DNA from: Miniphocaeibacter sp012841535 | Lineage (GTDB): Bacteria; Bacillota; Clostridia; Tissierellales; Peptoniphilaceae | NCBI RefSeq assembly: GCF_049274025.1 | Contig: NZ_JBASRV010000049.1 | Direction: 5' to 3' (one strand) | Length of the DNA: 64,000 bases | Shown: positions 8,291-18,211 of the stretch, piece by piece | How positions within the stretch are numbered: the stretch's first letter is position 1 | Layout of the letters: the number at the start of each line of letters is the position of its first letter | Notes under the pieces: generated by a model | Told to the model about the DNA's origin: nothing | The model's input: only the letters and a program-made list of their open reading frames with translations | Databases searched by the model: none | Made by a program: the position numbers and the translations under genes

Positions 8291-8741
8291 TTCTAAAAAT
8301 TCCTATTTTTCTAATAGCTTCCTTTTCTTTCCCTCGCATTATAACTGCATCTTTATCTTCTATATGATCATATCCTAGTAGATGAAACATGGAGTGAACT
8401 ACTAGGTAGATAATTTCTCTTTCTAAGCTATGTCCAAAATCTAAAGATTGTTCCTTGGCTTTTTCAGTCGAAATAATAATATCACCTAAGGGAATATTTA
8501 TATTTTCAATAAAAAAATCAATATCTAAAGGGAAGGACAATACATCTGTTGGGGTATCAATATTACGAAAGTCCTTATTAATCTGTTGAATTTCATCATT
8601 ATCAACAAAAGATAGTGACACCTCGACATTAGTAGAGTATTTTTCAATTTCTAAACAAGTTAGAATTGCTTTTTTTATATTTGAAATTAAATCATCGGAA
8701 AGTGTTAATTTATTTTGTTTGTTGTTTATTAAAATTTCCAT
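8280..8741 (-). CDS. ybeY: Endoribonuclease YbeY (rRNA maturation factor)
   Basis: A metal-dependent single-strand RNase used in 16S rRNA 3' processing and 70S quality control. The 153-aa protein carries the family motif HSMFHLLGYDH (three histidines binding zinc) near residue 115 and the preceding TPTDVLSFPL. It overlaps phoH by 32 bases and dgkA-PAP2 by 11 bases, the usual phoH-ybeY-dgkA gene order. The ATG is preceded by AAAGGA at a slightly long spacing. Confidence 0.96.
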   Translation of the reverse strand: MEILINNKQNKLTLSDDLISNIKKAILTCLEIEKYSTNVEVSLSFVDNDEIQQINKDFRNIDTPTDVLSFPLDIDFFIENINIPLGDIIISTEKAKEQSLDFGHSLEREIIYLVVHSMFHLLGYDHIEDKDAVIMRGKEKEAIRKIGIFRNEK

Positions 8742-9708
8742 CTTTATTTTCCTTTAAATCAAATTTCTCATAAGCATTTATAATTTTTTGTACTAGAGGA
8801 TGTCTTACTATATCTGTAGATTCAAAATCCATAAATGCGATTCCCTCTATATTACGTAAAATATTACTAGCATTCTTTAATCCTGATTTTTTTCCTCTAG
8901 GTAAATCTATCTGAGTTATATCTCCTGTTATAATGGCTTTAGAACCGTAACCAATTCTAGTTAAGAACATTTTCATCTGTTCATTTGTAGTGTTTTGAGC
9001 TTCATCTAAAACTATATAGGCATTATCTAATGTTCTCCCCCTCATATATGCTAAAGGGGCAACTTCTATTAAGCCCTTTTCAACTAGTTTTAAATATTGT
9101 TCATAACCAAGTATTTCAAATAAGGCATCGTATATAGGTCTTAAGTAAGGATCTATTTTCTCTTGTAAATCCCCTGGTAAAAAACCCAAACTCTCCCCTG
9201 CTTCTACGGCAGGCCTAGTAAGCACTATTCTATCTACCTCATTGTTTTTGAAAGCTCTAATTGCCATAGCCATGGCTAAATATGTTTTTCCTGTACCGGC
9301 TGGACCAACTCCAAATACAATATCATTATTTAAAATATAATCTATATATTGTTTTTGTCCTAAAGTTTTTGGTTTAATTGGTTTTCCTCTTGCTGTTGTA
9401 CAAATTATATAGTTAAGAAGGGTTTGAGAAATTCCATTTTTACCCTTTTTTATCATATTGATCAAATACCTGATTTGTTGTTCTGTAATATTGCCATCTT
9501 TTTCAAATAGCTCATATAATTCAATTAATAAATTATAAGCAGCACTAGCATAATTATTATTTCCAACTATTTTAACACCATTTCCATATAAAGATAATTT
9601 AACATTTAATTCTTTTTCTATTAACTTAATTTTTTCTTCTAAATTGTCAAATAATATATTTACAAATTCTTGGTTTGTAACTTCAAATTCAAATTTAGTA
9701 TTTTTCAT
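8710..9708 (-). CDS. phoH: PhoH-family ATPase
   Basis: A cytoplasmic P-loop ATPase linked to RNA metabolism. The 332-aa protein has Walker A GPAGTGKTYLA (about residue 140) and Walker B VLDEAQN followed by ITGDITQIDLP, as in PhoH/YlaK proteins, with a short N-terminal KH-like region. AGGAG lies well placed before the ATG. It is the first gene of a co-linear operon reaching ykuD, preceded by an extended -10 promoter and the polC terminator. The precise biochemical role in the family is not settled. Confidence 0.93.
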   Translation of the reverse strand: MKNTKFEFEVTNQEFVNILFDNLEEKIKLIEKELNVKLSLYGNGVKIVGNNNYASAAYNLLIELYELFEKDGNITEQQIRYLINMIKKGKNGISQTLLNYIICTTARGKPIKPKTLGQKQYIDYILNNDIVFGVGPAGTGKTYLAMAMAIRAFKNNEVDRIVLTRPAVEAGESLGFLPGDLQEKIDPYLRPIYDALFEILGYEQYLKLVEKGLIEVAPLAYMRGRTLDNAYIVLDEAQNTTNEQMKMFLTRIGYGSKAIITGDITQIDLPRGKKSGLKNASNILRNIEGIAFMDFESTDIVRHPLVQKIINAYEKFDLKENKDGNFNKQQTK

Positions 9709-9735
9709 ATATTCTCCTCTTGTATATTCTATTCA

Positions 9736-9744
9736 ATTATAGCA
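9736..9744 (-). promoter_or_regulatory. Extended -10 promoter for the phoH operon
   Basis: On the minus strand TGCTATAAT (TATAAT at 9736-9741) is a perfect extended -10. No convincing -35 is visible, which extended -10 promoters tolerate. It lies between the polC terminator and the phoH ribosome binding site, leaving a leader of about 20 bases. Confidence 0.65.
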
Positions 9745-9766
9745 TAGAAATAGTACATAATTAAAT

Positions 9767-9796
9767 AAAAAGATGTTGAAATTACAACATCTTTTT
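9767..9796 (-). terminator. Terminator of the pyrH-polC operon
   Basis: A 12-bp perfect stem (9767-9778 with 9785-9796) with a 6-base loop and A/T-rich flanks overlaps the polC stop codon at 9795-9797. Transcription from polC ends here, isolating the phoH promoter. Confidence 0.88.
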
Positions 9797-12700
9797 ATAA
9801 GAAGCTCAACTGGTTAGACTCTGGTAACCCCTGTAATACTCCGTGGTTTCTTAAAGACTCTACAGCAACTTTATTAATTTTAGTTCTTTTTACTAAATCT
9901 TGAATAGAAAGAAATTCATTTTTATTATATTCGTCGTATATTGCTATTGAATGAGCATCTGATACTCCTTCAAGTCCTCTAAAAGGAGGTTGAATACTTC
10001 CTTTTTCCAAAACTTTAAATTTCAATTTATCTGATTTTTCAAAGCTAACAGGACTAGCTTTTATTCCCCTACAATACATTTCCTCTGCTACTTCTAATAC
10101 TGTTAATGTACTATTGTCTTTTGCCGTAGCTGAATATCCAAGCTCTTTAATTTCATTAATTTTTTTTCTAATTGCATCTAGTCCTTCATAAATAATTTGT
10201 CCAGGATAATCTGCAATTTTTGTAGTAAAGAAAGTTGAATAAAAAGCTTCAGGATAATGAACTTTAAAATATGCTATACGATAACTCATTAAAACATAAG
10301 CTACAGCATGGGCTTTAGGAAACATATACTCAATTTTTCTACAGGAATCAATATACCATTCAGGTACATCGAATTGTCTCATGTAATCCTCTGTTTCTTC
10401 ATCAAGTAAACGTCCTTTACGAACAGTTTCCATAATTTTAAAAGATCTTTTGTTTTCTAGTCCTTTTTGTATTAAATAAGTCATAATATCATCTCTTGTA
10501 CAAATTACTTCCTTAAGAGACGCAATATTATCCCTAACTAAATCTTGGGCATTATTAGTCCAAACATTAGTACCATGTGACAAACCAGATATTCTAAACA
10601 ATTCTGATATAGTTGTTGGCTCAGTTTCTACCAACATTTGTCTAACAAATTTAGTACCAAATTCTGGAATACCTAAAGTTCCAACTGGCGTATAATCATA
10701 ATCTTCAGTAAAGTTTAAGGCGTCATTAGATCTGAAAATGCTCATTGTTTCTTCATCATCAAAAGGAATGTTAAGAGGATCTATACCTGTAATATCACTT
10801 AACATTTTAATTATTGAAGGAACATCATGGCCAAGTAAATCCAATTTTAAAATCCTACCACTAATTGCATTATAGTTAAAGTGGGTAGTAATAATATCGG
10901 AATTCATATCATCAGCAGGATGTTGAACTGGACAAAAATCATATATTTCCTTATCTTGAGGAACTATCATGACTCCACCAGGATGTTGTCCTGAAGTTCT
11001 TTTTATTCCTACGATTCCCCTTTGCAATCTTTTTAATTCAGCATTAGGAATATTTAAATCATTTTCTTCTATATATTTCTGTATATAGCCATAGGCGGTA
11101 TTATCAGCAATAGTACCAATAGTTCCTGCTCTAAATACCTTATCTGAACCAAAAAGTTCTTCAGTGTATTTATGAACAATAGGCTGATATTCTCCTGCAA
11201 AGTTTAAATCTATATCCGGTTCCTTATCTCCTTCAAAGCCAAGGAACACTTCAAAAGGTATATTATGGCCATCTTTAATATATTTTGTTCCACAAACAGG
11301 ACAAATTTTATCAGGTAAATCTATACCTGAACCTATATTAATGTCATCAATAAATTCACTATGCTTACATTTAGGACATCTATAATGTGGTAACAATGGA
11401 TTAACTTCCGTAATACCTGCCATAGTTGCAGCGAAAGAAGAGCCAACAGATCCTCTAGATCCTACTAAATATCCATCATCATTTGATTTCCACACAAGTT
11501 TTTGCGCTATTATATATAAGACCGCATAACCATTTGAAATAATCGAGTCTAGTTCTTTATCTAAACGGGCCTTAACGTATTCAGGTATTGGGTCGCCATA
11601 TAAAGAAATTGCTTTATTATAGGTAATATCTCTAAGTTCTTTATCAGATCCTTCTATAACCGGTGGAAATGTTCCGTCTGGTATAGGTTTAAATTCTTCA
11701 ATTAAATCCTTTATTAAATTTGTATTTTTTATTACTATTTCTTTAGCTTTTTTCCTGCCTAAAAAATCAAAGGAATTTAACATTTCTTCTGTTGTTCTTA
11801 AATATAGAGTCGGTTTAAATTCCCTTTCATGCTTTGCAAGTGGTTGAGAGAATTTAACAATATTCCTTAAAATATAATCTTCTGGATAAATATAATGTAC
11901 ATCTCCTGTTGCCACTACAGGAATATTATATTTCTCGCCAATACTACATATTTTTTCTATATATTTTTTTACTTGATTTATATCTTTAATTTCACCTTCA
12001 TGAATTAATTTTCCATAGTTTTCAGGAGGTTGAACTTCAAGAAAATCAAACTTAGTTGCAATTTCTTCAATTACAAAGTCTGGATAATCCTTCATAATAG
12101 CTTTAAATAATTCACCATTATGATTTCCGCTTCCTATTATAAGACCTTCTTTATATTCTTCAAAAAGAAATTCCGGTATGCCAGGAGATCTATTGAAATA
12201 GTTTAAGCTTGACTCAGAAACCAATTTATAAAGATTTTTTAAACCAGTAGGATTTTTTGCATATATTACCCCATTAAAAGATTCGTTTTTATAAATTGAC
12301 CATTCTGTATTTAGATTATTTATATCTTCATTAAAACTTATATTTTGTTCCTTTAGTTTTTTTATGATTTCTAGAAAAATCTCTGCTGTAGCTTGTGCAT
12401 CATCACAAGCTCTATGATGATTTTCAAGAGAAATATTTAAATGTTTTGCTATAACATTTAATTTATGTTTCTTCAATTCAGGAAAGACAGACCTAGATAA
12501 TGCAACTGTATCAATATAGGCATTTTCAAATTGAATATTTTGCAATCTACAATTTTCTCGTATGAAACCAACATCAAAATCTGCATTATGGGCAACTAGT
12601 GTTGAGTTTCCAACAAAATCCATAAATTCAGGAAGAACTTTATCGATATTAGGTTCATGAGCTACCATACTATTAGTTATTCCTGTTAATTCAATAATTT

Positions 12701-14045
12701 TTTCAGGAATTGTAATATTAGGATTTATTAATTGATTATATTTTTCTACTATTTTATTCTTTTTAACTTTTACAGCACCTATTTCAATAATTTTATCATT
12801 TATCCTTGAAAATCCTGTAGTTTCAATGTCAAAAACTACAAATTCCTCATTATTGAATTTATTATGGAAGTCCGTAAGAATTCTAAGTTTATTTTTAAGG
12901 AATTTTGCATCAATACCATATAGGGGTTTAATGCAGTTCTCTTTAGCACATTGATCAACTTCAGGGTAAGATTGAACAACACCCTTATCTGTTATACCAA
13001 CAGCAGTATGCCCCCAACTATTTAAAAGCTTCATAAGCTCTTTAACTTTTACAAATCCATCTAATGCACTCATTTGTGTAAAAAGGTGTAATTCAACTCT
13101 TTTTTCACTAGAATCGTCTGTTTTTTTATTCATCTTAAAAGGTTCAATACTATTAACATTAATTACATTTGATTTAGCAAAGTTATCATAGGTATATTTA
13201 CCTTCAACTTTTAAACTTGCTCCAACTGTTATTAAATCTTCGAATTCACTATATTTTTTTGTTGTAAAAAAAGTTTTGCAGGTTACTGTTGAAGTATAGT
13301 CGCTTATGTCGTAAGAAAGTATTACATAGTCATTTTTTTTAGTAACTACTTTATTTAAATCTATAACCTCTCCAGCTACACAAATATAATCCCAATTATC
13401 ACCTAAATCCTTTATTGGTGTTATAGGACTAGTGATTTTTCTACCATATCTATTTTTCTTATCTATTTTTTTATCGTTATTTGTATCATTTGAATTACAG
13501 TTTTGTTCACTATTAATTTTTGAAATAAATTCTTTACTAACCTTCTTTTCTTTAGATTTAACTAAAGATAAATGCTGTTGAGAAATATCTTCATTTTTCA
13601 AAGTATTAATCAAAACATTAGTATACTTATCGTCGTATTTATTAACGCTTTCTAATAGTAAATTTTCAACCTTATTTTCAGATAATAATTTTTTATATTT
13701 TTCTTCACAATAAATATTTATTGATTCACCAATTAAATATATATCGGATTTATTTACATTAATATTATTATTTTTTAAAAAATTAAAAACCAGCTCTTCA
13801 ACATTAATATTTGTATTATTAACTTTAGCTTCTTCAAATTCAACTTTAATAGTAGAAAGATTTGGTAAAATTTTCTTTAAAATATTTTTTATTTCATTTT
13901 TATCATCAATATTTTCAACTTCTGAAAATAAAAAACTAATTTCGTCTTTTTTCTGATTATAATTAATCTTTAAAATAACAGGCTCGCAATTTAAACAATT
14001 GTTGATTTTTAATTTGTCTAGTAAAGTATTAAATTTTGATTCCAT
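9795..14045 (-). CDS. polC: DNA polymerase III alpha subunit, PolC type
   Basis: The Gram-positive replicative polymerase with built-in proofreading. The 1416-aa protein has an N-terminal region, an OB domain (about 215-305), a split PHP domain opening at VELHLFTQMSALDG (318), a DnaQ-like 3'-5' exonuclease inserted at 402-565 (FDIETTGF, AHNADFDVGFI, HHRACDDA), a four-cysteine zinc site CPKC/CPVC (about 890-920) and the polymerase palm with EPDIDLNFAG. Length and domain order are standard for PolC. It is the last gene of the pyrH operon, 12 bases after ispG. Its presence identifies the host as low-GC Gram-positive or a close relative. Confidence 0.98.
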   Translation of the reverse strand: MESKFNTLLDKLKINNCLNCEPVILKINYNQKKDEISFLFSEVENIDDKNEIKNILKKILPNLSTIKVEFEEAKVNNTNINVEELVFNFLKNNNINVNKSDIYLIGESINIYCEEKYKKLLSENKVENLLLESVNKYDDKYTNVLINTLKNEDISQQHLSLVKSKEKKVSKEFISKINSEQNCNSNDTNNDKKIDKKNRYGRKITSPITPIKDLGDNWDYICVAGEVIDLNKVVTKKNDYVILSYDISDYTSTVTCKTFFTTKKYSEFEDLITVGASLKVEGKYTYDNFAKSNVINVNSIEPFKMNKKTDDSSEKRVELHLFTQMSALDGFVKVKELMKLLNSWGHTAVGITDKGVVQSYPEVDQCAKENCIKPLYGIDAKFLKNKLRILTDFHNKFNNEEFVVFDIETTGFSRINDKIIEIGAVKVKKNKIVEKYNQLINPNITIPEKIIELTGITNSMVAHEPNIDKVLPEFMDFVGNSTLVAHNADFDVGFIRENCRLQNIQFENAYIDTVALSRSVFPELKKHKLNVIAKHLNISLENHHRACDDAQATAEIFLEIIKKLKEQNISFNEDINNLNTEWSIYKNESFNGVIYAKNPTGLKNLYKLVSESSLNYFNRSPGIPEFLFEEYKEGLIIGSGNHNGELFKAIMKDYPDFVIEEIATKFDFLEVQPPENYGKLIHEGEIKDINQVKKYIEKICSIGEKYNIPVVATGDVHYIYPEDYILRNIVKFSQPLAKHEREFKPTLYLRTTEEMLNSFDFLGRKKAKEIVIKNTNLIKDLIEEFKPIPDGTFPPVIEGSDKELRDITYNKAISLYGDPIPEYVKARLDKELDSIISNGYAVLYIIAQKLVWKSNDDGYLVGSRGSVGSSFAATMAGITEVNPLLPHYRCPKCKHSEFIDDINIGSGIDLPDKICPVCGTKYIKDGHNIPFEVFLGFEGDKEPDIDLNFAGEYQPIVHKYTEELFGSDKVFRAGTIGTIADNTAYGYIQKYIEENDLNIPNAELKRLQRGIVGIKRTSGQHPGGVMIVPQDKEIYDFCPVQHPADDMNSDIITTHFNYNAISGRILKLDLLGHDVPSIIKMLSDITGIDPLNIPFDDEETMSIFRSNDALNFTEDYDYTPVGTLGIPEFGTKFVRQMLVETEPTTISELFRISGLSHGTNVWTNNAQDLVRDNIASLKEVICTRDDIMTYLIQKGLENKRSFKIMETVRKGRLLDEETEDYMRQFDVPEWYIDSCRKIEYMFPKAHAVAYVLMSYRIAYFKVHYPEAFYSTFFTTKIADYPGQIIYEGLDAIRKKINEIKELGYSATAKDNSTLTVLEVAEEMYCRGIKASPVSFEKSDKLKFKVLEKGSIQPPFRGLEGVSDAHSIAIYDEYNKNEFLSIQDLVKRTKINKVAVESLRNHGVLQGLPESNQLSFL

Positions 14046-14057
14046 ATTTACCTTCTA

Positions 14058-15107
14058 TTACATTTTTTCTATTTCTACAATTAATTCTTCTAATAATTTT
14101 TTTTCTTCAACTTTCTTAATAATTTTCCCTTTTTTAAATATTAATCCTTGACCATTGCCTCCAGCTATACCAATGTCAGCTTCTTTTGCTTCTCCAGGAC
14201 CATTTACAACACAGCCCATAATAGCAACAGTTAAATTTTTATTAATATTATTTAGGTAGTTTTCAGCTTCTTTTACAATACTTATTAAATCAATCTTTGT
14301 TCTTGCACAAGTTGGGCAGGAAATTATATTAATACCTTCTGTTCTAAGTTTTAAAGCTTTTAAAATTTCTTTTCCTACACGAACTTCTTCTTCTGGTGCA
14401 CTTGTTAAGGAAACCCTAATAGTATCACCAATACCTTGACTTAATAAACTTCCAATACCAACAGCTGATTTTATTGTTCCAACATAAGAAGGTCCAGCTT
14501 CAGTAATTCCTAGATGCAGTGGATAATCCGTTAATTCTGAAATCTTTTTATATGATTCAATACTCATATTTACATCACTGGACTTCAAGGACAGTTTCAT
14601 ATTATAAAAACCTAAGGATTCTATAAAGTTTACCTCATCTAAAGCACTATAAACAATAGAATCAGAATTAACACCTTTATACTTATCTAAGTATTTTTGA
14701 TGTAGCGAGCCTGAATTTACTCCAATTCGTATAGGAACATTATATTCTTCACAACAATGGGTAACTTCTCTAACCCTGTCCTTGTTTCCAATATTGCCTG
14801 GATTAATTCTTAAACAATCAGCTCCATTTTCAACTGCTGCGATTGCTAATTTATAATCGAATTGAATATCGGCAATAAAAGGAATATTGGTTTTACTTTT
14901 AATAATAGAAATTGCTTTTGCATCTTCTAAGTCATTAATTGCTGATCTGGAAATATCACAGCCATTTTTTTCTAATAATAAAATTTGCTTTACTGTTGAG
15001 TCTATATCTTTAGTTATTGTGTTAGTCATAGATTGAACAGTAATAGGTGATGAACCTCCAACAGGGACATCACCTACAAAAATTTGTTTTGTTAATTTTC
15101 TTTTCAT
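14058..15107 (-). CDS. ispG: 4-hydroxy-3-methylbut-2-enyl diphosphate synthase (flavodoxin/ferredoxin)
   Basis: IspG (GcpE) catalyses the penultimate step of the MEP isoprenoid pathway with a [4Fe-4S] cluster. In the 349-aa protein the cluster ligands are in SCPTCARTKIDL and IMGCVVNGPGEAKEADIG, with the TIM barrel before them. It lies nine bases from rseP and 12 from polC, the usual cdsA-(dxr)-rseP-ispG-polC string. The product supplies undecaprenyl synthesis by uppS in the same operon. The dxr gene expected in this cluster is missing here. Confidence 0.97.
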   Translation of the reverse strand: MKRKLTKQIFVGDVPVGGSSPITVQSMTNTITKDIDSTVKQILLLEKNGCDISRSAINDLEDAKAISIIKSKTNIPFIADIQFDYKLAIAAVENGADCLRINPGNIGNKDRVREVTHCCEEYNVPIRIGVNSGSLHQKYLDKYKGVNSDSIVYSALDEVNFIESLGFYNMKLSLKSSDVNMSIESYKKISELTDYPLHLGITEAGPSYVGTIKSAVGIGSLLSQGIGDTIRVSLTSAPEEEVRVGKEILKALKLRTEGINIISCPTCARTKIDLISIVKEAENYLNNINKNLTVAIMGCVVNGPGEAKEADIGIAGGNGQGLIFKKGKIIKKVEEKKLLEELIVEIEKM

Positions 15108-15116
15108 TTTTACCTC

Positions 15117-16121
15117 TTAAAATAAAGCAACTACATCTTTGAAAGTTACTACAACAATAAGTGCTAAAAGTAATACTAATCCAACAAAATTTAGCATTCC
15201 TTCTTTTTCTGCTGGTAACTTTTTACCGGTTAATATTTCAATAATTATTAATACCGCACGACCACCATCTAATGCAGGAAAGGGCATAATATTAAAAACT
15301 CCTAAATTAATAGAAAGCATTGCTACTAGATTAAAAAAGGTCATTGCACCTTTTCTGGCAGAATCACCAATTAAAACAACAGTACCTACAGGACCAGCTA
15401 AATTATCGAGAGATAGTCTTCCTGTTATTAATTTATAAAGTGCATCTATTATTGCTGTTGAATAAAATTTAAAATCTTTAGCAGCACCTGTAAATCCTTG
15501 TAATATAGAAATGTTATCTGTACTGAAAGTCCTTCCTATTTGAATACCAATCAGATACTTCCCACTTTCATCTTTAGAAGGAGTTACTTTAATTTCTTTT
15601 TCCTTATTTTCAGACCTTATTAATAAATATATTTCTTCTCCATTTGATTCTGAAATATATTTTGTAATATCATCTGAATTCTTTACTTTTTTTTCATTGA
15701 TTTCTAAAATAATATCATTTGCCTTAAGCCCAGCTTTCTCTGCAGGACTATTCTCAACTATAAAACTTATATTTGGTTGAGCAAACATGTTTACAAAAAA
15801 TAAAATTACAAAACCGAGAATAAAGTTCATTATAACACCAGCTACAATTACAGCTAGTCTTTTACTTGCTTTTGCATTATTAAAGGCTTTTGGATCTTTT
15901 GAATCTTCATCTTCTCCTTCAATTGCAACATAGCCCCCTAATGGTAAAGCCCTTAAAGAATATTTAATATTATTTTTTTTCTTTTGAAGTAACTTCGGAC
16001 CCATTCCTACAGAAAATTCATTTACTTTAATTCCTGATTTTACGGCAACAAAAAAATGTCCTAATTCATGCCAAAAAACCACTACTAAAAATACTGCTAT
16101 TGCTATTACTATTGTTATCAT
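15117..16121 (-). CDS. rseP: Site-2 intramembrane zinc metalloprotease
   Basis: RseP/RasP cuts transmembrane segments of anti-sigma factors and leftover signal peptides. The 334-aa protein has the zinc motif HELGHF in the first membrane segment, one PDZ domain (about 110-190, NSPAEKAGLKANDII), the MPFPALDGGRAV motif carrying the third zinc ligand, and four membrane segments. Length is normal. It sits 18 bases downstream of cdsA. In many relatives dxr lies between these two genes, and it is absent here. Confidence 0.95.
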   Translation of the reverse strand: MITIVIAIAVFLVVVFWHELGHFFVAVKSGIKVNEFSVGMGPKLLQKKKNNIKYSLRALPLGGYVAIEGEDEDSKDPKAFNNAKASKRLAVIVAGVIMNFILGFVILFFVNMFAQPNISFIVENSPAEKAGLKANDIILEINEKKVKNSDDITKYISESNGEEIYLLIRSENKEKEIKVTPSKDESGKYLIGIQIGRTFSTDNISILQGFTGAAKDFKFYSTAIIDALYKLITGRLSLDNLAGPVGTVVLIGDSARKGAMTFFNLVAMLSINLGVFNIMPFPALDGGRAVLIIIEILTGKKLPAEKEGMLNFVGLVLLLALIVVVTFKDVVALF

Positions 16122-16139
16122 TAAACCTCCAGATATTCA

Positions 16140-16913
16140 TTATAAAAACGAATATATTAAATATATATATGGAGCAGTAAATAATACACTATCAAAACGA
16201 TCTAATACTCCTCCATGTCCTAAAAATATTGTGCCATAATCTTTAGTATCTGATAATCTTTTAAATTTAGATGCACACAAGTCACCTATTTGAGATATTA
16301 CTGAACCAATAGAAGCAATTATAATCAATTGCATCTTATTATCTAGTTTAAAAACTATGGCAAATATGTAAGTTAAAATAGCAGCTCCTATAACTCCACC
16401 AATTGCACCTTCTATAGATTTTTTTGGACTTAATTTTTCAATTAATTTATGTTTCCCGAAAACAGAGCCAACTAAATATGCAAAAGTATCTGTTCCCCAT
16501 GAAGTAATATATACTAACCATATTAGCACAGAACCAGACAGTAGTATAAGTCTACTAAAGGATAATGTAATATAGGTTACTACAAAAATTTGTAGAAAGG
16601 CTGTCTTATGATCAAATAAATCAAAAAAAGTCATCATTATCATTACAAATAATGTATAAACTAATATTATACTACTTTCTATATTTGTATATCCAAAATA
16701 TACAGTTAACAGCAGTAGTAAAGAAAAAATAAACGCTAACAAATAGTTAGGTTTATATTCTAATTTTTTCATAATATTAAAGAACTCATAAATGCCCACT
16801 AAAGATAAAAAAGCAGATAAAAATAATAAGTAGGTTTTTCCTAGTATAGTAAAACCAATTAAGACCGCTACTAACACAATTCCTGTTAAAGCTCTAATAA
16901 TTAAATTTTTCAT
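16140..16913 (-). CDS. cdsA: Phosphatidate cytidylyltransferase
   Basis: An integral membrane enzyme making CDP-diacylglycerol from phosphatidate and CTP for phospholipid synthesis. The 257-aa protein has about eight hydrophobic segments and the C-terminal family signature: SPKKSIEGAIGG, GDLCASKFKRLSDTKDYG and GHGGVLDRFDS. It overlaps uppS by one base (stop/start contact), so the two are translationally linked. Confidence 0.96.
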   Translation of the reverse strand: MKNLIIRALTGIVLVAVLIGFTILGKTYLLFLSAFLSLVGIYEFFNIMKKLEYKPNYLLAFIFSLLLLLTVYFGYTNIESSIILVYTLFVMIMMTFFDLFDHKTAFLQIFVVTYITLSFSRLILLSGSVLIWLVYITSWGTDTFAYLVGSVFGKHKLIEKLSPKKSIEGAIGGVIGAAILTYIFAIVFKLDNKMQLIIIASIGSVISQIGDLCASKFKRLSDTKDYGTIFLGHGGVLDRFDSVLFTAPYIYLIYSFL

Positions 16914-17644
16914 TATACTCCTCCAAACCTTCTATTACGATTTTGATAATCTATAATAGATTTAAATAATTCTTCTTCTTTAAAATCAGGCCATAGACAA
17001 TCAGTAAAATATAATTCAGCATAGGCTGTTTGATATAATAGAAAATTACTAAGTCGTTTTTCTCCACCTGAACGTATAAGCAAATCAACATCTGGTTGAT
17101 TTTTTGTATATAAATAATTTTTAAAAATATCTTCATTAAGATTATCTAAATTAATTTTTTCTAATTCTAAATCTTTAATAATATTTTTTGTAGCATTAAT
17201 AATATCGTCCCTGCCACCATAATTTAAAGCAATATTTAAAACCATTCCCGTATTAGAACTTGTTTCGTTACAAGCCTTAATAATAGCATTTTTAGCTTTA
17301 GCAGGTATTTTTGATATATCTCCAAGAGTAATAACTCTAACATTATTTTTTTTCAATCTATCTAATTGTATTTCTACATAATATACTAATAAATCCATAA
17401 GAGAATTTACTTCTAACACCGGTCTTTTCCAGTTCTCAGTAGAAAAAGCATAAACACTTAAATATTTAATGCCAATATCACTAGCAACTTCTACTATTTC
17501 AACTACTCTTTTCATACCTTCTTGATGCCCTTTAAATCTTGGAAGAAATCTTTTCTTGGCCCATCTTCCATTACCATCTAAAATAATTGCAACATGTTTA
17601 GGTATATTATTTAAATCTATTTGGTTAAGTAAATTCTCTTGCAT
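16913..17644 (-). CDS. uppS: Undecaprenyl diphosphate synthase (cis-prenyltransferase)
   Basis: Makes the C55 lipid carrier for wall polymers from farnesyl diphosphate and isopentenyl diphosphate. The 243-aa protein shows the catalytic HVAIILDGNGRWAKKR motif with the essential Asp, YAFSTENWKRP, and the C-terminal DLLIRSGGEKRLSNF and YFTDCLWPDF motifs. It stands between frr and cdsA, eight bases from frr. All conserved positions expected for the family are present. Confidence 0.97.
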   Translation of the reverse strand: MQENLLNQIDLNNIPKHVAIILDGNGRWAKKRFLPRFKGHQEGMKRVVEIVEVASDIGIKYLSVYAFSTENWKRPVLEVNSLMDLLVYYVEIQLDRLKKNNVRVITLGDISKIPAKAKNAIIKACNETSSNTGMVLNIALNYGGRDDIINATKNIIKDLELEKINLDNLNEDIFKNYLYTKNQPDVDLLIRSGGEKRLSNFLLYQTAYAELYFTDCLWPDFKEEELFKSIIDYQNRNRRFGGV

Positions 17645-17652
17645 ATTTTCTC

Positions 17653-18210
17653 CTAGATTTCCATTAATTCATCTTCTTTGGATTTTGTAATTGTATCAAT
17701 TTCTGCAGTATACTTATTGATTATATCTTGGATTTCTTGTTCACCAGTTCTTAAATCATCTTCAGATATTTCTGAATTTTTTTCTAATTTTTTTATTGTT
17801 TCCATTGCTTCTCTTCTACTATTTCTTAAAGCAACTTTAGCGTTTTCTGCATATTGTCTAACTAATTTCGCTAAATCTCTCCTTCTTTCTTCAGTTAATG
17901 CTGGAAAAGGAAGTCTAATAATTTTTCCGTCATTTGAAGGAGTTATTCCTAAGTTTGATTGTAATATACTTTTTTCTATTGCTGACAGAGTTGAAACATC
18001 CCATGGCTGGATTGTTAAAAGTCTTGCTTCAGCAACTGTAATAGTAGAAACTTGATTTAATGGAGTTTGTGTTCCATAGTAATCTATTGATAAATTATCT
18101 AATAAAGCAGGATTAGCTCTTCCAGCTCTAATTGTTTTTAAATCCTCTTTATAAGCATTTATTGTTTTTTGCATTTTTGTTTCTAAGTTTTTTAATACAT
18201 CGGTATACAT
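17653..18210 (-). CDS. frr: Ribosome recycling factor
   Basis: With EF-G, splits post-termination ribosomes. The 185-aa protein matches the family length and motifs: KTIRAGRANPALLDN near the start, LTEERRRDLAKLVRQYAE in the hairpin domain, and a charged C-terminal helix ending in SKEDELMEI. It is one base from pyrH, the near-universal pyrH-frr pair. Confidence 0.98.
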   Translation of the reverse strand: MYTDVLKNLETKMQKTINAYKEDLKTIRAGRANPALLDNLSIDYYGTQTPLNQVSTITVAEARLLTIQPWDVSTLSAIEKSILQSNLGITPSNDGKIIRLPFPALTEERRRDLAKLVRQYAENAKVALRNSRREAMETIKKLEKNSEISEDDLRTGEQEIQDIINKYTAEIDTITKSKEDELMEI

Positions 18211-18211
18211 A

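Noticed and set aside
16951..17136. 61-aa minus-strand frame inside uppS
   Set aside because: It lies wholly inside a highly conserved gene in another frame, has no ribosome binding site and shows no family pattern.
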